Assembly (NCBI GenBank): GCA_017996595.1
Contig: JAGOGT010000027.1
Span: forward strand, 1 to 7,790
DNA length: 7,790 nt
DNA from: Candidatus Cloacimonadota bacterium
GTDB taxonomy: Bacteria > Cloacimonadota > Cloacimonadia > Cloacimonadales > Cloacimonadaceae
Direction of reading: 5' to 3'
Of this stretch, positions 1 to 7,414 are shown piece by piece. The translations under genes were made by a program, and so were the position numbers. The notes beneath the pieces were generated by a model, which was not told the DNA's origin, did not search any database, and worked only from the letters and a program-made list of their open reading frames with translations. The first letter of the stretch is position 1; every line of letters starts with the position of its first letter.

Positions 1-1072
1 TTTCGAGATCCGGCAGGTGATCATGATCCTGGTGGGGCTGGTGTTGATCTGGCTGGCAGTGAGGCACAAATATGAGCCCACGCTGCTGTTGCCGATTGGT
101 TTTGGCACCATTCTGGCCAATATTCCGTTTTCTGCGGCGATTGGGCAGCATGGTCCGCTCGGTGTGCTTTTTGCCGCAGGGATAGATACGGAGCTGTTTC
201 CGCTCTTGATATTTATTGCCATCGGGGCGATGATCGATTTCACTCCCCTTTTGAAGAATCCTTTTATGCTGCTTTTCGGAGCAGCAGCGCAATTTGGCAT
301 CTTTGTAACGATCGTGCTGGCAGCGCTGATGGGTTTTCCGATCAAGGAAGCAGCCAGTATCGGCATTATCGGTGCCGCAGATGGGCCTACCTCCATCTAT
401 GTGGCCAATCGCTTTGCGCCCAATCTGTTGGGGCCGATCTCGGTGGCCGCGTATTCATACATGGCCCTGGTGCCGATCATTCAGCCGCCGGTGATCCGTT
501 TGCTAACTTCCAAAAAGGAACGCATGATCCACATGGACTATCACTCCGGCGACGTTCCCCAATTGGTTAGAATCATCTTTCCCATTGCCATCACCATTAT
601 TGCCGGCATCTTTGTGCCTGCCTCGCTGGCCTTGATCGGCTTTTTGATGTTTGGCAATCTGATTCGCGAATCAAAGGTGCTGGAAGGCCTTAGCAAAACC
701 GCACAGAACGAGCTGGGCAATCTGGTAACCATCCTTTTGGGCATCACCATTGCCTCCAAGATGCAGGGCGAACTCTTTCTGGTGCCGCAAACCCTGTTGA
801 TTCTGGCTTTGGGGTTGGTAGCCTTCGTTTTTGATACGGCCGGTGGGGTGCTTTTTGCCAAACTGCTGAATACCATGCGCAAGCATAAAATCAATCCCAT
901 GATCGGCGCTTGCGGTATTTCCGCCTTCCCCATGAGCGCCAGAGTGATCCACCAAATGGGGCAAAAGGAAGATCCCTTCAATTTCCTGCTGATGCCTGCG
1001 GTAAGCGTTAATGTAGGCGGTCAGATCGGTTCCGTGATCGCCGGAGGTATCATCCTGGCACTACTGGCATAA
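1..1072 (+). CDS. Sodium ion-translocating decarboxylase beta subunit (OadB/MmdB/GcdB family), 5'-partial
   Basis: This is the membrane subunit of a biotin-dependent decarboxylase that couples decarboxylation of carboxybiotin to Na+ export, conserving energy in anaerobes. The sequence shows a very hydrophobic, multi-helix protein. The stretch KYEPTLLLPIGFG lies near the N terminus. ADGPT (Asp at residue 122 counting from the GTG at 17) matches the essential Na+-site Asp region of the family. The C-terminal block FNFLLMPAVSVNVGGQIGS matches the conserved Asn/Gly helix. The frame stays open to the left edge, encoding FEIRQV before the first possible start (GTG at 17). Family members align through that stretch, so roughly 15-20 N-terminal residues probably lie outside the window and GTG 17 is not the true start. 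The alpha (carboxyltransferase), biotin-carrier and gamma subunits are not visible. The substrate (oxaloacetate, methylmalonyl-CoA or glutaconyl-CoA) cannot be decided from this subunit, so no symbol is given. Confidence 0.93.
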   Translation, partial: FEIRQVIMILVGLVLIWLAVRHKYEPTLLLPIGFGTILANIPFSAAIGQHGPLGVLFAAGIDTELFPLLIFIAIGAMIDFTPLLKNPFMLLFGAAAQFGIFVTIVLAALMGFPIKEAASIGIIGAADGPTSIYVANRFAPNLLGPISVAAYSYMALVPIIQPPVIRLLTSKKERMIHMDYHSGDVPQLVRIIFPIAITIIAGIFVPASLALIGFLMFGNLIRESKVLEGLSKTAQNELGNLVTILLGITIASKMQGELFLVPQTLLILALGLVAFVFDTAGGVLFAKLLNTMRKHKINPMIGACGISAFPMSARVIHQMGQKEDPFNFLLMPAVSVNVGGQIGSVIAGGIILALLA

Positions 1073-1083
1073 GGAAAAGACTA

Positions 1084-1479
1084 ATGAGCCTGAACGCACA
1101 AGATAAAATACTGCTGGAAAAAGCCAAAGAAGCCGCCGCCAGGGCCTACGCTCCCTATTCCGGATACAAGGTTGGAGCGGCCCTACGCTGCACAGACGGC
1201 ACTATCTTCACCGGATGTAACGTGGAAAATGCGTCTTTTTCGCTAACCATTTGCGCGGAACGCACGGCAGTATTCAAAGCGATCAGCGAAGGGCACCGCA
1301 ATTATGAAGCAATTGCCATCTACGTTGATTCCGAAACGCTTTTCCCCCCTTGTGGAGCCTGCCGTCAGGTATTACACGAATTTTCCCCGGAGCTGAGGGT
1401 GATCTATGCCAGCCAAGATGAAACTTATATCAAAACCATCGGCGAACTATTGCCCGGAGCCTTTGTCCTGAGACCATAG
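1084..1479 (+). CDS. cdd: Cytidine deaminase (small homotetrameric type)
   Basis: This cytosolic zinc enzyme of pyrimidine salvage converts cytidine and deoxycytidine to uridine and deoxyuridine. At 131 residues it has the usual length of the short, tetrameric Cdd class. Visible motifs are the substrate-binding GCNVENAS (Asn46, Glu48), the zinc/catalytic ICAER (ligand Cys57, proton-shuttle Glu59), and PCGACRQ, which supplies the other two zinc ligands, Cys90 and Cys93. The C-terminal ELLPGAF is also typical. The start is supported by AAGGA at 1071-1075, 8 nt upstream of the ATG and overlapping the stop codon of the decarboxylase gene. Only 11 nt separate the two genes, suggesting co-transcription. 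No key residue is missing. Confidence 0.97.
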   Translation: MSLNAQDKILLEKAKEAAARAYAPYSGYKVGAALRCTDGTIFTGCNVENASFSLTICAERTAVFKAISEGHRNYEAIAIYVDSETLFPPCGACRQVLHEFSPELRVIYASQDETYIKTIGELLPGAFVLRP

Positions 1480-2433
1480 ATGCCATACGAAGAACTGCAA
1501 AGCTGCACCATCTGCCCCCGAAATTGCGGAATAGATCGCTATCGGAACAGGGGATATTGCGGCGCTCCGGCAGAACTGATGATAGATCTGGCAACGCTGC
1601 ATCATGGCGAGGAACCACCTGTAAGCGGAAGCAGAGGCAGCGGCACGATCTTCTTCTCGTGGTGCAATTTGCGCTGCGTTTTTTGCCAGAATTACGAGCT
1701 CAGCCACGAGGGTTGGGGTTCCGAACTCAGCACAGAAGCGCTGGCCGAACTGATGCTCAGCCTTCAGGACAAGGGTGCGCATAATATCAATCTGGTTACG
1801 CCCACGCATCACAGCCTGCAGATCATCAGTGCTTTGGAACTGGTCAGACAGCAACTCCGCATCCCCATCGTGTGGAACAGCTCCGCCTATGAGAAAGTGG
1901 AGATATTGCAGCGCTTGAGTGGCCTGGTGGATATCTGGCTGCCCGATTATAAATACTCCCATGGCATCTATGCGAAGAAGTATTCGCAGGCCGCGGACTA
2001 TCCGGAAGTGGCGAAAGCGGCGCTGCAAGAGATGTTCAGGCAAAGCGGGCATTTGCAAATGGACGCGCAGGGGATGGCCGTAAAAGGCATGCTGGTGAGG
2101 CTTTTGGTGCTGCCACATAAGCTCGCCGGAATAAATGACAGCCTCAGAATGCTGGCCGATACCTTTGGCCCGGAGCTTTATCTCAGCCTGATGGCGCAAT
2201 ATTATCCCGCCGGCAAAGCGCAGAACTTTCCCGAATTGAATCGGGGTATCAGCAATGCGGAATATGAAGAAGCGCTGGAAACTGCGGCGGAATTGGGCAT
2301 GAACAACGTATTTATCCAAACTGATACCGGATCAAAACTCTGGACTCCCATATTTACAAACAACGAGGGGCAGGATACGCATAAGCCCCTGGAGATCGGC
2401 ATTCACCACCCCCATTTGGAGCAAAACGCATGA
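1480..2433 (+). CDS. Radical SAM protein, PflX-like (pyruvate formate-lyase activase-related), function unknown
   Basis: A 317-residue cytosolic iron-sulfur protein. The radical SAM CX3CX2C motif is seen as WCNLRCVFCQNY (Cys62, Cys66, Cys69), which would bind the 4Fe-4S cluster that cleaves S-adenosylmethionine. Ahead of it lies a second cysteine group, CTICPRNCGIDRYRNRGYCG (Cys9, Cys12, Cys16, Cys27), characteristic of the PflX-like subgroup and possibly holding an extra cluster or metal. Database members are often named as pyruvate formate-lyase activating enzymes, but no glycyl-radical enzyme is encoded nearby, so that role is not supported here and the substrate is unknown. The ATG follows the cdd stop codon directly (TAGATG) and has no close Shine-Dalgarno sequence (nearest GGAG at 1456-1459, about 20 nt away), so translation probably depends on coupling to cdd. 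The 3' end overlaps the amidase gene by ATGA. Confidence 0.9.
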   Translation: MPYEELQSCTICPRNCGIDRYRNRGYCGAPAELMIDLATLHHGEEPPVSGSRGSGTIFFSWCNLRCVFCQNYELSHEGWGSELSTEALAELMLSLQDKGAHNINLVTPTHHSLQIISALELVRQQLRIPIVWNSSAYEKVEILQRLSGLVDIWLPDYKYSHGIYAKKYSQAADYPEVAKAALQEMFRQSGHLQMDAQGMAVKGMLVRLLVLPHKLAGINDSLRMLADTFGPELYLSLMAQYYPAGKAQNFPELNRGISNAEYEEALETAAELGMNNVFIQTDTGSKLWTPIFTNNEGQDTHKPLEIGIHHPHLEQNA

Positions 2434-3548
2434 AAAGAATATTCACGATAATCCTCTTCCTGGCGCTAGCAGCTGTGCTATTGGCCAATATCAACGTGCA
2501 GATAAAAGACCAGAAAAAGCAGCTAAGCATCGCAGAAACCACCATCGACGGCATCCGCTATGTGGAAACGGATGACTTTGCCGGAGTTTTCAAATCCATC
2601 TGCCGTCAGGACCGCAGCGATGGCAGGCTGTATCTGCATGTGTATGACGAGCAATTTATCTTCTTGGAGAATTCGCCTTATTACAGCTTCAAAACTGAAT
2701 CATTCTCCATGGTTTACCCCCTTAAACGCAAAGGCGCAAAGCTATATCTGCCCTCGCTCTTCGTTACTCAGCACCTGAAATTGCATTTTGGCAACACCGT
2801 GGAGGTGAAAGGCAAGCTCTTGATCGTGGAAAATCCCCGGGATAACCGCGTGATGCGCATTGTTCTGGATCCTGGACACGGCGGCAAAGACCCCGGCGCT
2901 GTGGGCAAAAAGCTGAAAGCCAGAGAGAAAGATATCAATCTGGGTGTAGCCCTGAAACTGAAACAACTGCTGGAACAGGAATTGGGAATTACGGTTTTGC
3001 TCACCAGAGCGGACGATCGCTTCGTATCCTTGCAGGATCGCACCAAATATGCCAATGACCATAAGGCCGATCTCTTCGTTAGCCTGCATACCAATGCCTC
3101 CAAGGATAGCAAGGCACGCGGGCTGGAAACCTATTATCTGTCCACAGCGCAAAGTTCTGATGCGCGGGCAGTGGAAGCCCTGGAAAATGAAGTGGTGGAA
3201 CTCTTTGAAGGCGGCAGCGCGGCCAAAACCAAATATGACGATCTGAATTTTATCCTTAGCGACCTCAGCCAGACCGAGCATCTGGAAAGCAGTAACAGCC
3301 TTGCGGGAAACATTCAACAGAATCTGGTGGCCGGAACTCAGAGCTATGACCGCGGCGTAAAGCAGGCAAATTTCTATGTATTGCGTGGTGCCTTTATGCC
3401 TTCGATCCTGGTGGAAATGGGCTTCATCTCCAATGCTGAAGAAGAGCATCTGCTGGTGAATCCGGAATATCAAAACCGCTTGGCGCGCACCATCTTCGAA
3501 GGAATCAAACGCTTTAAATACCGCTACGACAGGATTCGCAATACATGA
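2430..3548 (+). CDS. N-acetylmuramoyl-L-alanine amidase (Amidase_3, AmiC-like), exported
   Basis: This zinc hydrolase cuts the amide bond between N-acetylmuramic acid and the stem peptide of peptidoglycan, usually during daughter-cell separation. Residues 1-20 form a signal peptide or membrane anchor (MKR then a hydrophobic run ending in LLAN), so the enzyme should act outside the inner membrane. Residues about 35-135 form an N-terminal region whose end (LYLPSLFVTQHLKLHFG) resembles copper amine oxidase-like stalk domains; this is a weak match. The catalytic domain spans about 142-365 and has DPGHGG (His150), Glu166, FVSLH (His220) as zinc ligands and the catalytic Glu329 in LVEMGF. Between residues about 250 and 300 is an insertion containing LNFILSDLSQTEH, positioned like the autoinhibitory helix of EnvC- or NlpD-activated AmiB/AmiC. 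The start overlaps the preceding stop (ATGA), with GGAG at 2418-2421, 8 nt before the ATG. The C terminus is basic. Confidence 0.94.
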   Translation: MKRIFTIILFLALAAVLLANINVQIKDQKKQLSIAETTIDGIRYVETDDFAGVFKSICRQDRSDGRLYLHVYDEQFIFLENSPYYSFKTESFSMVYPLKRKGAKLYLPSLFVTQHLKLHFGNTVEVKGKLLIVENPRDNRVMRIVLDPGHGGKDPGAVGKKLKAREKDINLGVALKLKQLLEQELGITVLLTRADDRFVSLQDRTKYANDHKADLFVSLHTNASKDSKARGLETYYLSTAQSSDARAVEALENEVVELFEGGSAAKTKYDDLNFILSDLSQTEHLESSNSLAGNIQQNLVAGTQSYDRGVKQANFYVLRGAFMPSILVEMGFISNAEEEHLLVNPEYQNRLARTIFEGIKRFKYRYDRIRNT

Positions 3549-4360
3549 GGCGTTCCACCGCCTTTCGCAAACGCCGGAGGCAACCCTATGATTGCGATTC
3601 CGGGCAGCCCCTTGTGCCGGAAAAGGAAGGCAGTATCAGTCAGCATCCTGCCAAGAGCGATTTTATTGCCAATATCAGCCACGAGATTCGCACCCCCATG
3701 AATGCCATTATGGGTTTTGCGCAAATGCTGCAGGGCACCAATCTCAGCCCCCAGCAGCAGGATTATGTATCTGTTATCCTGGATAGTGGCAAAAAGCTAC
3801 TGCTAATCATCAATAACCTCCTGGATCTCAGTAACCTGCAGACAGGCAAGATGACCCTAAATCCCATTAGCTGCAAGCCCCTGGAAACTGCCGGCAAGCT
3901 GTGGGATCACTACCGTCCGCAAATCCTGGCCAAGAACCTGAAGCCCGTGCTGGATTGCGAAAAAGACATCCCAGAGCTGTATTTCGATTGCGAAAAGCTG
4001 GAGCGGATATTGGGCTATTTGCTTTCCAATGCCCTGAAATATACTTCCAAGGGCTTTATCTCCCTGAAGATGTCGCTTCGGAAGGGACGGGATAATGGCC
4101 TGTTTCTATTTCTGGAAGTGGCGGATAGCGGCATCGGCATCGCTCCGGAATTACTGCCCTATATCTTCGAAGATTTTGAACAGGCCGATAATAGCATCAC
4201 CCGCCCCTATGAGGGTTTGGGGATTGGGCTGAGCCTGGCAAAACAGACCGTTACGCTGATGGGAGGGAAGATTTGGTGTCTCAGCACTCCGGGGCAGGGA
4301 TCACAATTCTTCATCGAAGTTCCCACCATGCCGGCAAAGGGAGAACAGCTATGGCCATAG
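3545..4360 (+). CDS. Soluble sensor-less histidine kinase (HisKA + HATPase_c)
   Basis: A 271-residue two-component kinase that would autophosphorylate a histidine and pass the phosphate to a response regulator; none is encoded here. The dimerisation domain carries the H-box FIANISHEIRTPMNAIMGF with phospho-acceptor His46. The ATP-binding domain shows the N-box (Asn162 in LLSNALKYT), G1 box DSGIGI (194-199), F-box FEDFEQ (208-213) and G2 box GLGIGLSLAK (224-233). No membrane segment, PAS or GAF domain is visible. Only about 37 residues precede the H-box region, so it is cytosolic and must get its signal through a partner or that short tail. The start at 3545 uses an ATGA overlap with the amidase stop, with AGGA at 3531-3534, 10 nt upstream. 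The first 14 or so residues are strongly arginine-rich and do not look like conserved protein. A stronger Shine-Dalgarno drives an ATG in another frame at 3588, so the N terminus is uncertain. Confidence 0.88.
   Translation: MRRSTAFRKRRRQPYDCDSGQPLVPEKEGSISQHPAKSDFIANISHEIRTPMNAIMGFAQMLQGTNLSPQQQDYVSVILDSGKKLLLIINNLLDLSNLQTGKMTLNPISCKPLETAGKLWDHYRPQILAKNLKPVLDCEKDIPELYFDCEKLERILGYLLSNALKYTSKGFISLKMSLRKGRDNGLFLFLEVADSGIGIAPELLPYIFEDFEQADNSITRPYEGLGIGLSLAKQTVTLMGGKIWCLSTPGQGSQFFIEVPTMPAKGEQLWP
3588..3701 (+). other. Possible 37-codon overlapping ORF or remnant of the kinase's original N terminus
   Basis: An ATG at 3588 has the better ribosome-binding site of this junction: GGAGG at 3576-3580 with a 7-nt spacer. 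It opens a 37-codon frame, beginning MIAIPGSPL and ending in TGA at 3699-3701, that lies inside the kinase gene in a different frame. A shift of one base backward between about 3610 and 3640 would join MIAIPGSPL to the kinase frame (VPEKEGS). It may be a short coupled leader peptide, the trace of a frameshift in the kinase gene, a sequencing error, or chance. No homology is recognised, so it is listed only as a possibility. Confidence 0.2.
4338..4343 (+). promoter_or_regulatory. Ribosome-binding site deciding the start of the DUF512 gene
   Basis: AGGGAG lies 7 nt before the ATG at 4351, inside the last codons of the kinase gene. The same frame is open further upstream to 4273, but the extra 26 residues (MVSQHSGAG...) are an out-of-frame reading of the kinase C terminus. 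The family normally begins at the PDZ-like segment, so 4351 is the start. Confidence 0.75.
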
Positions 4361-5622
4361 TCATACATAGCGTGCTACCAGGCAGCCTGGCTGCCGAGCA
4401 TCATCTGCAGCCCGGAACGCTGCTAAATTCCATCAATGGGCATCCGATTCGCGACTTTCTGGATCTGGAATTCTATGGGGCCGATAGCCCGCTGCTATTG
4501 GAGCTTACCACTCCAGATAACGCGCTGCGCCATATCAGGATAACCAGAACCGAGGGACGCAGCCTGGGCATCGAACCGGAAGCCTATCAGATGCGGGAAT
4601 GCGATAACAGCTGTGTATTCTGCTTTATCGATCAAATGCCTCCGGGACTGCGCCAAAGCCTTTATACCAAGGACGATGACTACCTTTATTCCTTCGTTTT
4701 TGGGAACTATATCACCCTCAGTAACCTCCGCGAAGCGGACTATCAGCGCATTCTGGATCAGCGCATCAATCCTCTCTACATTTCGCTGCACACCACCAAT
4801 AACAGCCTGCGTAAAGCGATGATGCGCTATAGTGCCGATCTGGACGTGATGAAAGCACTGCTACGCCTCAGCCGGGGCAGAATCAGTTTTCATCTGCAGA
4901 TTGTGTGCGTGCCGGGCTATAATGACGGCCTGGAGCTGGAGAAAACGCTTAACGAACTGCTGAGTTCCGAGCTGGATATCTTGTCCATCGGCATTGTCCC
5001 CGTGGGTTTAACCCGCTTCCGGAAGGGCCTCAGCAGTCTTACCCCCTTCAGCAAGGATGCCGCTGCCAAGCTTCTGGAACAGGTGGAACAGATTCGCTGC
5101 AACCACGATTCCGGCATCGTATATCCTGCGGATGAATTCTATGTGATGGCGCAGCGTGCCATACCAGAGGCTGATTTTTACGACGATTATCCCCAGCTTG
5201 AGAATGGCATCGGCATGCTGCGGCTCAGCTTGGAGAATTTCCGGGCGCAAAAGCGCTGCATCCTGAAAGAACTGCGCAAGCTACCCGGCAATTTTCTCTG
5301 CGCCACTTCCGCCAGCGCCTTTGCCACTATCAGTTCCCTGGCTGGCGAATTGAACCGGCGCCTGGAGAATCAAAAGATCATAGTGCAGGCCATTCGCAAC
5401 GACTTTTTGGGTGAACAGATCAGCGTTAGCGGCCTCATCACCTTTGCTGACCTGAAGGCCCAGCTGCATCCCGAAGCTGATGACACCATCATCATCCCTG
5501 GCAATATCTTCAATCATGAAGGTGAAACCCTGGATGGCGCAGATCATGCCCGGTTCAAAGCTGCCTGGCAGAATCCCATCGTGGTGGTGGATCCCTTTTT
5601 TGAAGATTGGGATCGGCTGTAG
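4351..5622 (+). CDS. DUF512 family protein: PDZ-like domain, radical SAM-like Fe-S motif, DUF512
   Basis: A 423-residue protein of a widespread but functionally uncharacterised family. Residues 1 to about 70 form a PDZ-like fold (VLPGSLAAEHHLQPGTLLNSINGHPI), which in other proteins binds peptide tails. Next comes a radical SAM-type CX3CX2C cluster, ECDNSCVFCFIDQMPPGLR (Cys84, Cys88, Cys91), then the family hallmarks YLYSFVFGNYITLSN (about 111-125), LYISLHTT (142-149) and IVPVGLTRFR. The DUF512 half includes ADEFY (260-264), YPQLENGIGM (280-289), and a C-terminal block around NDFLGEQISVSGLIT and IIIPGNIF. Length and motifs are those of a complete member. It overlaps the kinase gene by 10 nt, so the two are probably translated together. 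The substrate is unknown. The combination of PDZ and Fe-S motifs suggests action on a protein or peptide, but that is inference. No convincing terminator follows. Confidence 0.93.
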   Translation: MAIVIHSVLPGSLAAEHHLQPGTLLNSINGHPIRDFLDLEFYGADSPLLLELTTPDNALRHIRITRTEGRSLGIEPEAYQMRECDNSCVFCFIDQMPPGLRQSLYTKDDDYLYSFVFGNYITLSNLREADYQRILDQRINPLYISLHTTNNSLRKAMMRYSADLDVMKALLRLSRGRISFHLQIVCVPGYNDGLELEKTLNELLSSELDILSIGIVPVGLTRFRKGLSSLTPFSKDAAAKLLEQVEQIRCNHDSGIVYPADEFYVMAQRAIPEADFYDDYPQLENGIGMLRLSLENFRAQKRCILKELRKLPGNFLCATSASAFATISSLAGELNRRLENQKIIVQAIRNDFLGEQISVSGLITFADLKAQLHPEADDTIIIPGNIFNHEGETLDGADHARFKAAWQNPIVVVDPFFEDWDRL

Positions 5623-5670
5623 GGCTGCAGACAAATGTGAGGTCATTTTCCCATGTTCATGAATTTTTGC

Positions 5671-5700
5671 TTGACCCTTAGTGCCTTGTTCAAAAAGAAT
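5671..5700 (+). promoter_or_regulatory. Candidate sigma-70-type promoter for phnD-phnC
   Basis: In the 113-nt gap between the DUF512 gene and phnD, TTGACC (5671-5676) resembles a -35 box and AAGAAT (5695-5700) matches four of six positions of a -10 box, with an 18-nt spacer. It would start transcription about 30 nt before the phnD ATG. No clear operator or Pho-box-like repeat is visible. The assignment is by eye only, and promoter consensus in this organism is unknown. Confidence 0.35.
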
Positions 5701-5717
5701 GCCCCCAATGCAAGAAG

Positions 5718-5725
5718 AAAGGAGA
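5718..5725 (+). promoter_or_regulatory. Strong ribosome-binding site of phnD
   Basis: AAAGGAGA, with GGAG at 5721-5724 and an 11-nt spacer to the ATG at 5736. A nearer ATG at 5725 is out of frame with the lipoprotein. This is one of the strongest Shine-Dalgarno matches in the window, which fits a binding protein needed in excess of its transporter. Confidence 0.65.
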
Positions 5726-5735
5726 TGCTACTCCG

Positions 5736-6659
5736 ATGAAAAGACTAGCGATCATTTTTATATCCGTGTTGCTGCTCTTCGGCTGCACCGGAAAGGATTC
5801 CCGCCTGGCCAAGGCGAATAAAAAGCTTGGCTCGAAGCAGAATCCCATCAAGATGTTCTTTGTGCCCTCCCTGGAAGCGGGGAAAGTGGTGCAGAGCGGA
5901 GAGGCCATTGCCGATTTTTTGCAAAAGCAAACAGGCCTGCATTTCAAAGTTGCCGTGCCCACCAGTTACGCCGCGGTGATCGAAGCTTTGGGCACCTACC
6001 AGGCCGATATTGCCTGGCTGCCCACCTATGCCTATGTGCTTGCCAAACAGAAATATAATGCACAGGTGCGGCTGATGACGGTGCGTAACGGTCTGAATAA
6101 ATACCGGGGTCAATTCGTGGTGAAAAACGAAGCGCCGATCAAAACCCTCGAAGACCTGAATGGCAAAATCCTGGCCTACACCGATGCCGCTTCCACCTCC
6201 GGCTACATCTATCCTTCCGCAGTGCTGAAGCAAAAGAATATCGTGCCCAAAGACCACATGTTTGCCGGAGGCCATCCTCAGGCAATTCTGGCCGTTTATA
6301 GCGGCAGAGCCGATGCAGCCTGCACTTATTGGTCGCCACCCGATGCCAGGGGTATTCCTATGGATGCCCGTGAAAAGCTTTTCAGCACCTATCCCGATAT
6401 CTTCGAAAAGATCAGGATTCTGGATTATACAGATTGGATTCCCAACGACACCGTTACCTTCCGTAGCGATCTTCCTCCCGAGATGGAAGATCAGGTGGTG
6501 GCAGCCCTCTATGATTTCGCACAAAGCAGCGAGGGGAAAACCACGCTGAAGGCCCTCTATGATATCGACGGCCTGGATTATGCCAAAGATGAAGATTATG
6601 AAGTAGTCCGCAGCACCCTCAAAGCCATGAATATGGATCCTGCTTCCCTGCTGAAATGA
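5736..6659 (+). CDS. phnD: Phosphonate/phosphite-type ABC transporter substrate-binding lipoprotein (PhnD family)
   Basis: A 307-residue extracytoplasmic binding protein that would capture a phosphorus oxyanion (phosphonate, phosphite or phosphate analogue) and deliver it to an ABC transporter. Residues 1-16 are a lipoprotein signal (MKRLAIIFISVLLLFG) followed by the lipidated Cys17. FG at -2/-1 is a slightly unusual but acceptable lipobox. Family motifs follow in order: FVPSLEAGKVVQSGEAIADFL (about 42-62), VPTSYAAVIEAL, ADIAWLPTYAYVLA, TLEDLNGK, the anion-binding loop ASTSGY (152-157), AGGHPQAILAVYSGRADA with His180, and the C-terminal IPNDTV (about 235-240). Length is normal. Which ligand is bound cannot be read from the sequence. 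The segment TYWSPPDARGIPMD looks longer than in relatives I remember, which could alter the pocket. It is coupled to phnC by an ATGA overlap. Confidence 0.92.
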   Translation: MKRLAIIFISVLLLFGCTGKDSRLAKANKKLGSKQNPIKMFFVPSLEAGKVVQSGEAIADFLQKQTGLHFKVAVPTSYAAVIEALGTYQADIAWLPTYAYVLAKQKYNAQVRLMTVRNGLNKYRGQFVVKNEAPIKTLEDLNGKILAYTDAASTSGYIYPSAVLKQKNIVPKDHMFAGGHPQAILAVYSGRADAACTYWSPPDARGIPMDAREKLFSTYPDIFEKIRILDYTDWIPNDTVTFRSDLPPEMEDQVVAALYDFAQSSEGKTTLKALYDIDGLDYAKDEDYEVVRSTLKAMNMDPASLLK

Positions 6660-7411
6660 AGCCTGAAGTGACTGAATTTCTGGAAGTAAGCAAGCTGGAT
6701 AAAAGCTACGATGGCAAAACCCTTGCCCTGGATGCGCTGTCTCTAAGCGTTTCCCAGGGCGATTTTGTAATCCTTTTAGGCCTCTCCGGCAGCGGTAAAT
6801 CCACCCTTCTGCGCTGCATCAACCGCCTCATCGAACCTACCCGGGGCGAAATCAAATTCCAGGGAACGGACGTTCTGGCTCTGCAGGGCAGCGCTTTGCG
6901 AAACTACCGGCGGCAGATTGCCATGGTTTTTCAGCAATTTAATCTCGTAAAAAACCTCAGTGTGCTTACCAATGTACTCACTGGCAGGCTGGGCTATCAT
7001 CATGCGCTATCCCCATTTAACAAGGATGATTATGACAAGGCGCAGATCTGCCTGAAGCGCGTGGGACTACAGGAAAAAGCTCAAATCCAGGTGAAACACC
7101 TCTCCGGAGGCCAGCAGCAACGCGTAGCCATTGCCCGGGCCTTGATGCAGGATCCGCTGCTGATTCTGGCCGATGAACCAGTAGCCAGCCTTGATCCTGC
7201 CACTGCCGATTCCATTATGCAATATCTGGGGGAAATCAATCGCGAGGGCATCAGCGTGATCTGTTCGCTCCATTTTCTCAGTCTGGCCCGCCGTTACGGC
7301 AACCGGGTGCTGGCCTTGAAAGACGGCAAAAACGTCTTCGAAGGGCTTCCCACCCAGATAGATAACGCCCGCTTCAAAGAAATCTACGGCCAGGAGGCGG
7401 AAGAGATATAG
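6656..7411 (+). CDS. phnC: Phosphonate-type ABC transporter ATP-binding protein (PhnC family)
   Basis: A 251-residue cytosolic ATPase that would power uptake of the ligand bound by the neighbouring PhnD-type lipoprotein. All nucleotide-binding motifs are intact: Walker [10 protein letters not shown] (42-50), Q-loop VFQQF (Gln93), signature LSGGQQQR (149-156), Walker B LILADEP (169-175), D-loop SLD (178-180) and the switch His206 in [19 protein letters not shown] after Walker A is characteristic of PhnC. The start ATG overlaps the phnD stop (ATGA) and has no good ribosome-binding site, so translation is probably coupled. The membrane permease PhnE, normally in the same operon, does not follow; the next 379 nt hold no gene. 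It must be encoded elsewhere, be beyond the window, or be missing. Confidence 0.95.
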   Translation: MKPEVTEFLEVSKLDKSYDGKTLALDALSLSVSQGDFVILLGLSGSGKSTLLRCINRLIEPTRGEIKFQGTDVLALQGSALRNYRRQIAMVFQQFNLVKNLSVLTNVLTGRLGYHHALSPFNKDDYDKAQICLKRVGLQEKAQIQVKHLSGGQQQRVAIARALMQDPLLILADEPVASLDPATADSIMQYLGEINREGISVICSLHFLSLARRYGNRVLALKDGKNVFEGLPTQIDNARFKEIYGQEAEEI

Positions 7412-7414
7412 GGA

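Noticed and set aside
17..1072. GTG at 17 as the true start of the decarboxylase beta gene
   Set aside because: The frame is open to the left edge and the preceding residues (FEIRQV) fit the family N terminus, so the gene is cut by the window edge.
1447..2319. A 290-codon minus-strand open frame opposite the PflX-like gene
   Set aside because: It is the mirror of a gene with clear radical SAM motifs, and its translation has no recognisable domain and a skewed composition (rich in His, Gln and Arg). It is a shadow of + strand codon bias.
2742..3473. A 243-codon minus-strand open frame opposite the amidase
   Set aside because: It lies wholly within a well-supported gene, has no plausible ribosome-binding site or motif, and is explained by codon use on the other strand.
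4273..4350. Longer N terminus for the DUF512 protein from 4273
   Set aside because: The extra 26 codons are an out-of-frame reading of the kinase C terminus. A good ribosome-binding site (4338-4343) and the family's usual start support 4351.
5616..5670. Terminator after the DUF512 gene
   Set aside because: Only short, weak palindromes (such as TTCATGAA near 5657) are present. No GC-rich stem precedes the T-run, so I do not call one.
5745..6524. A 259-codon minus-strand open frame opposite phnD
   Set aside because: It overlaps the full PhnD motif series and shows no domain; it is a shadow frame.
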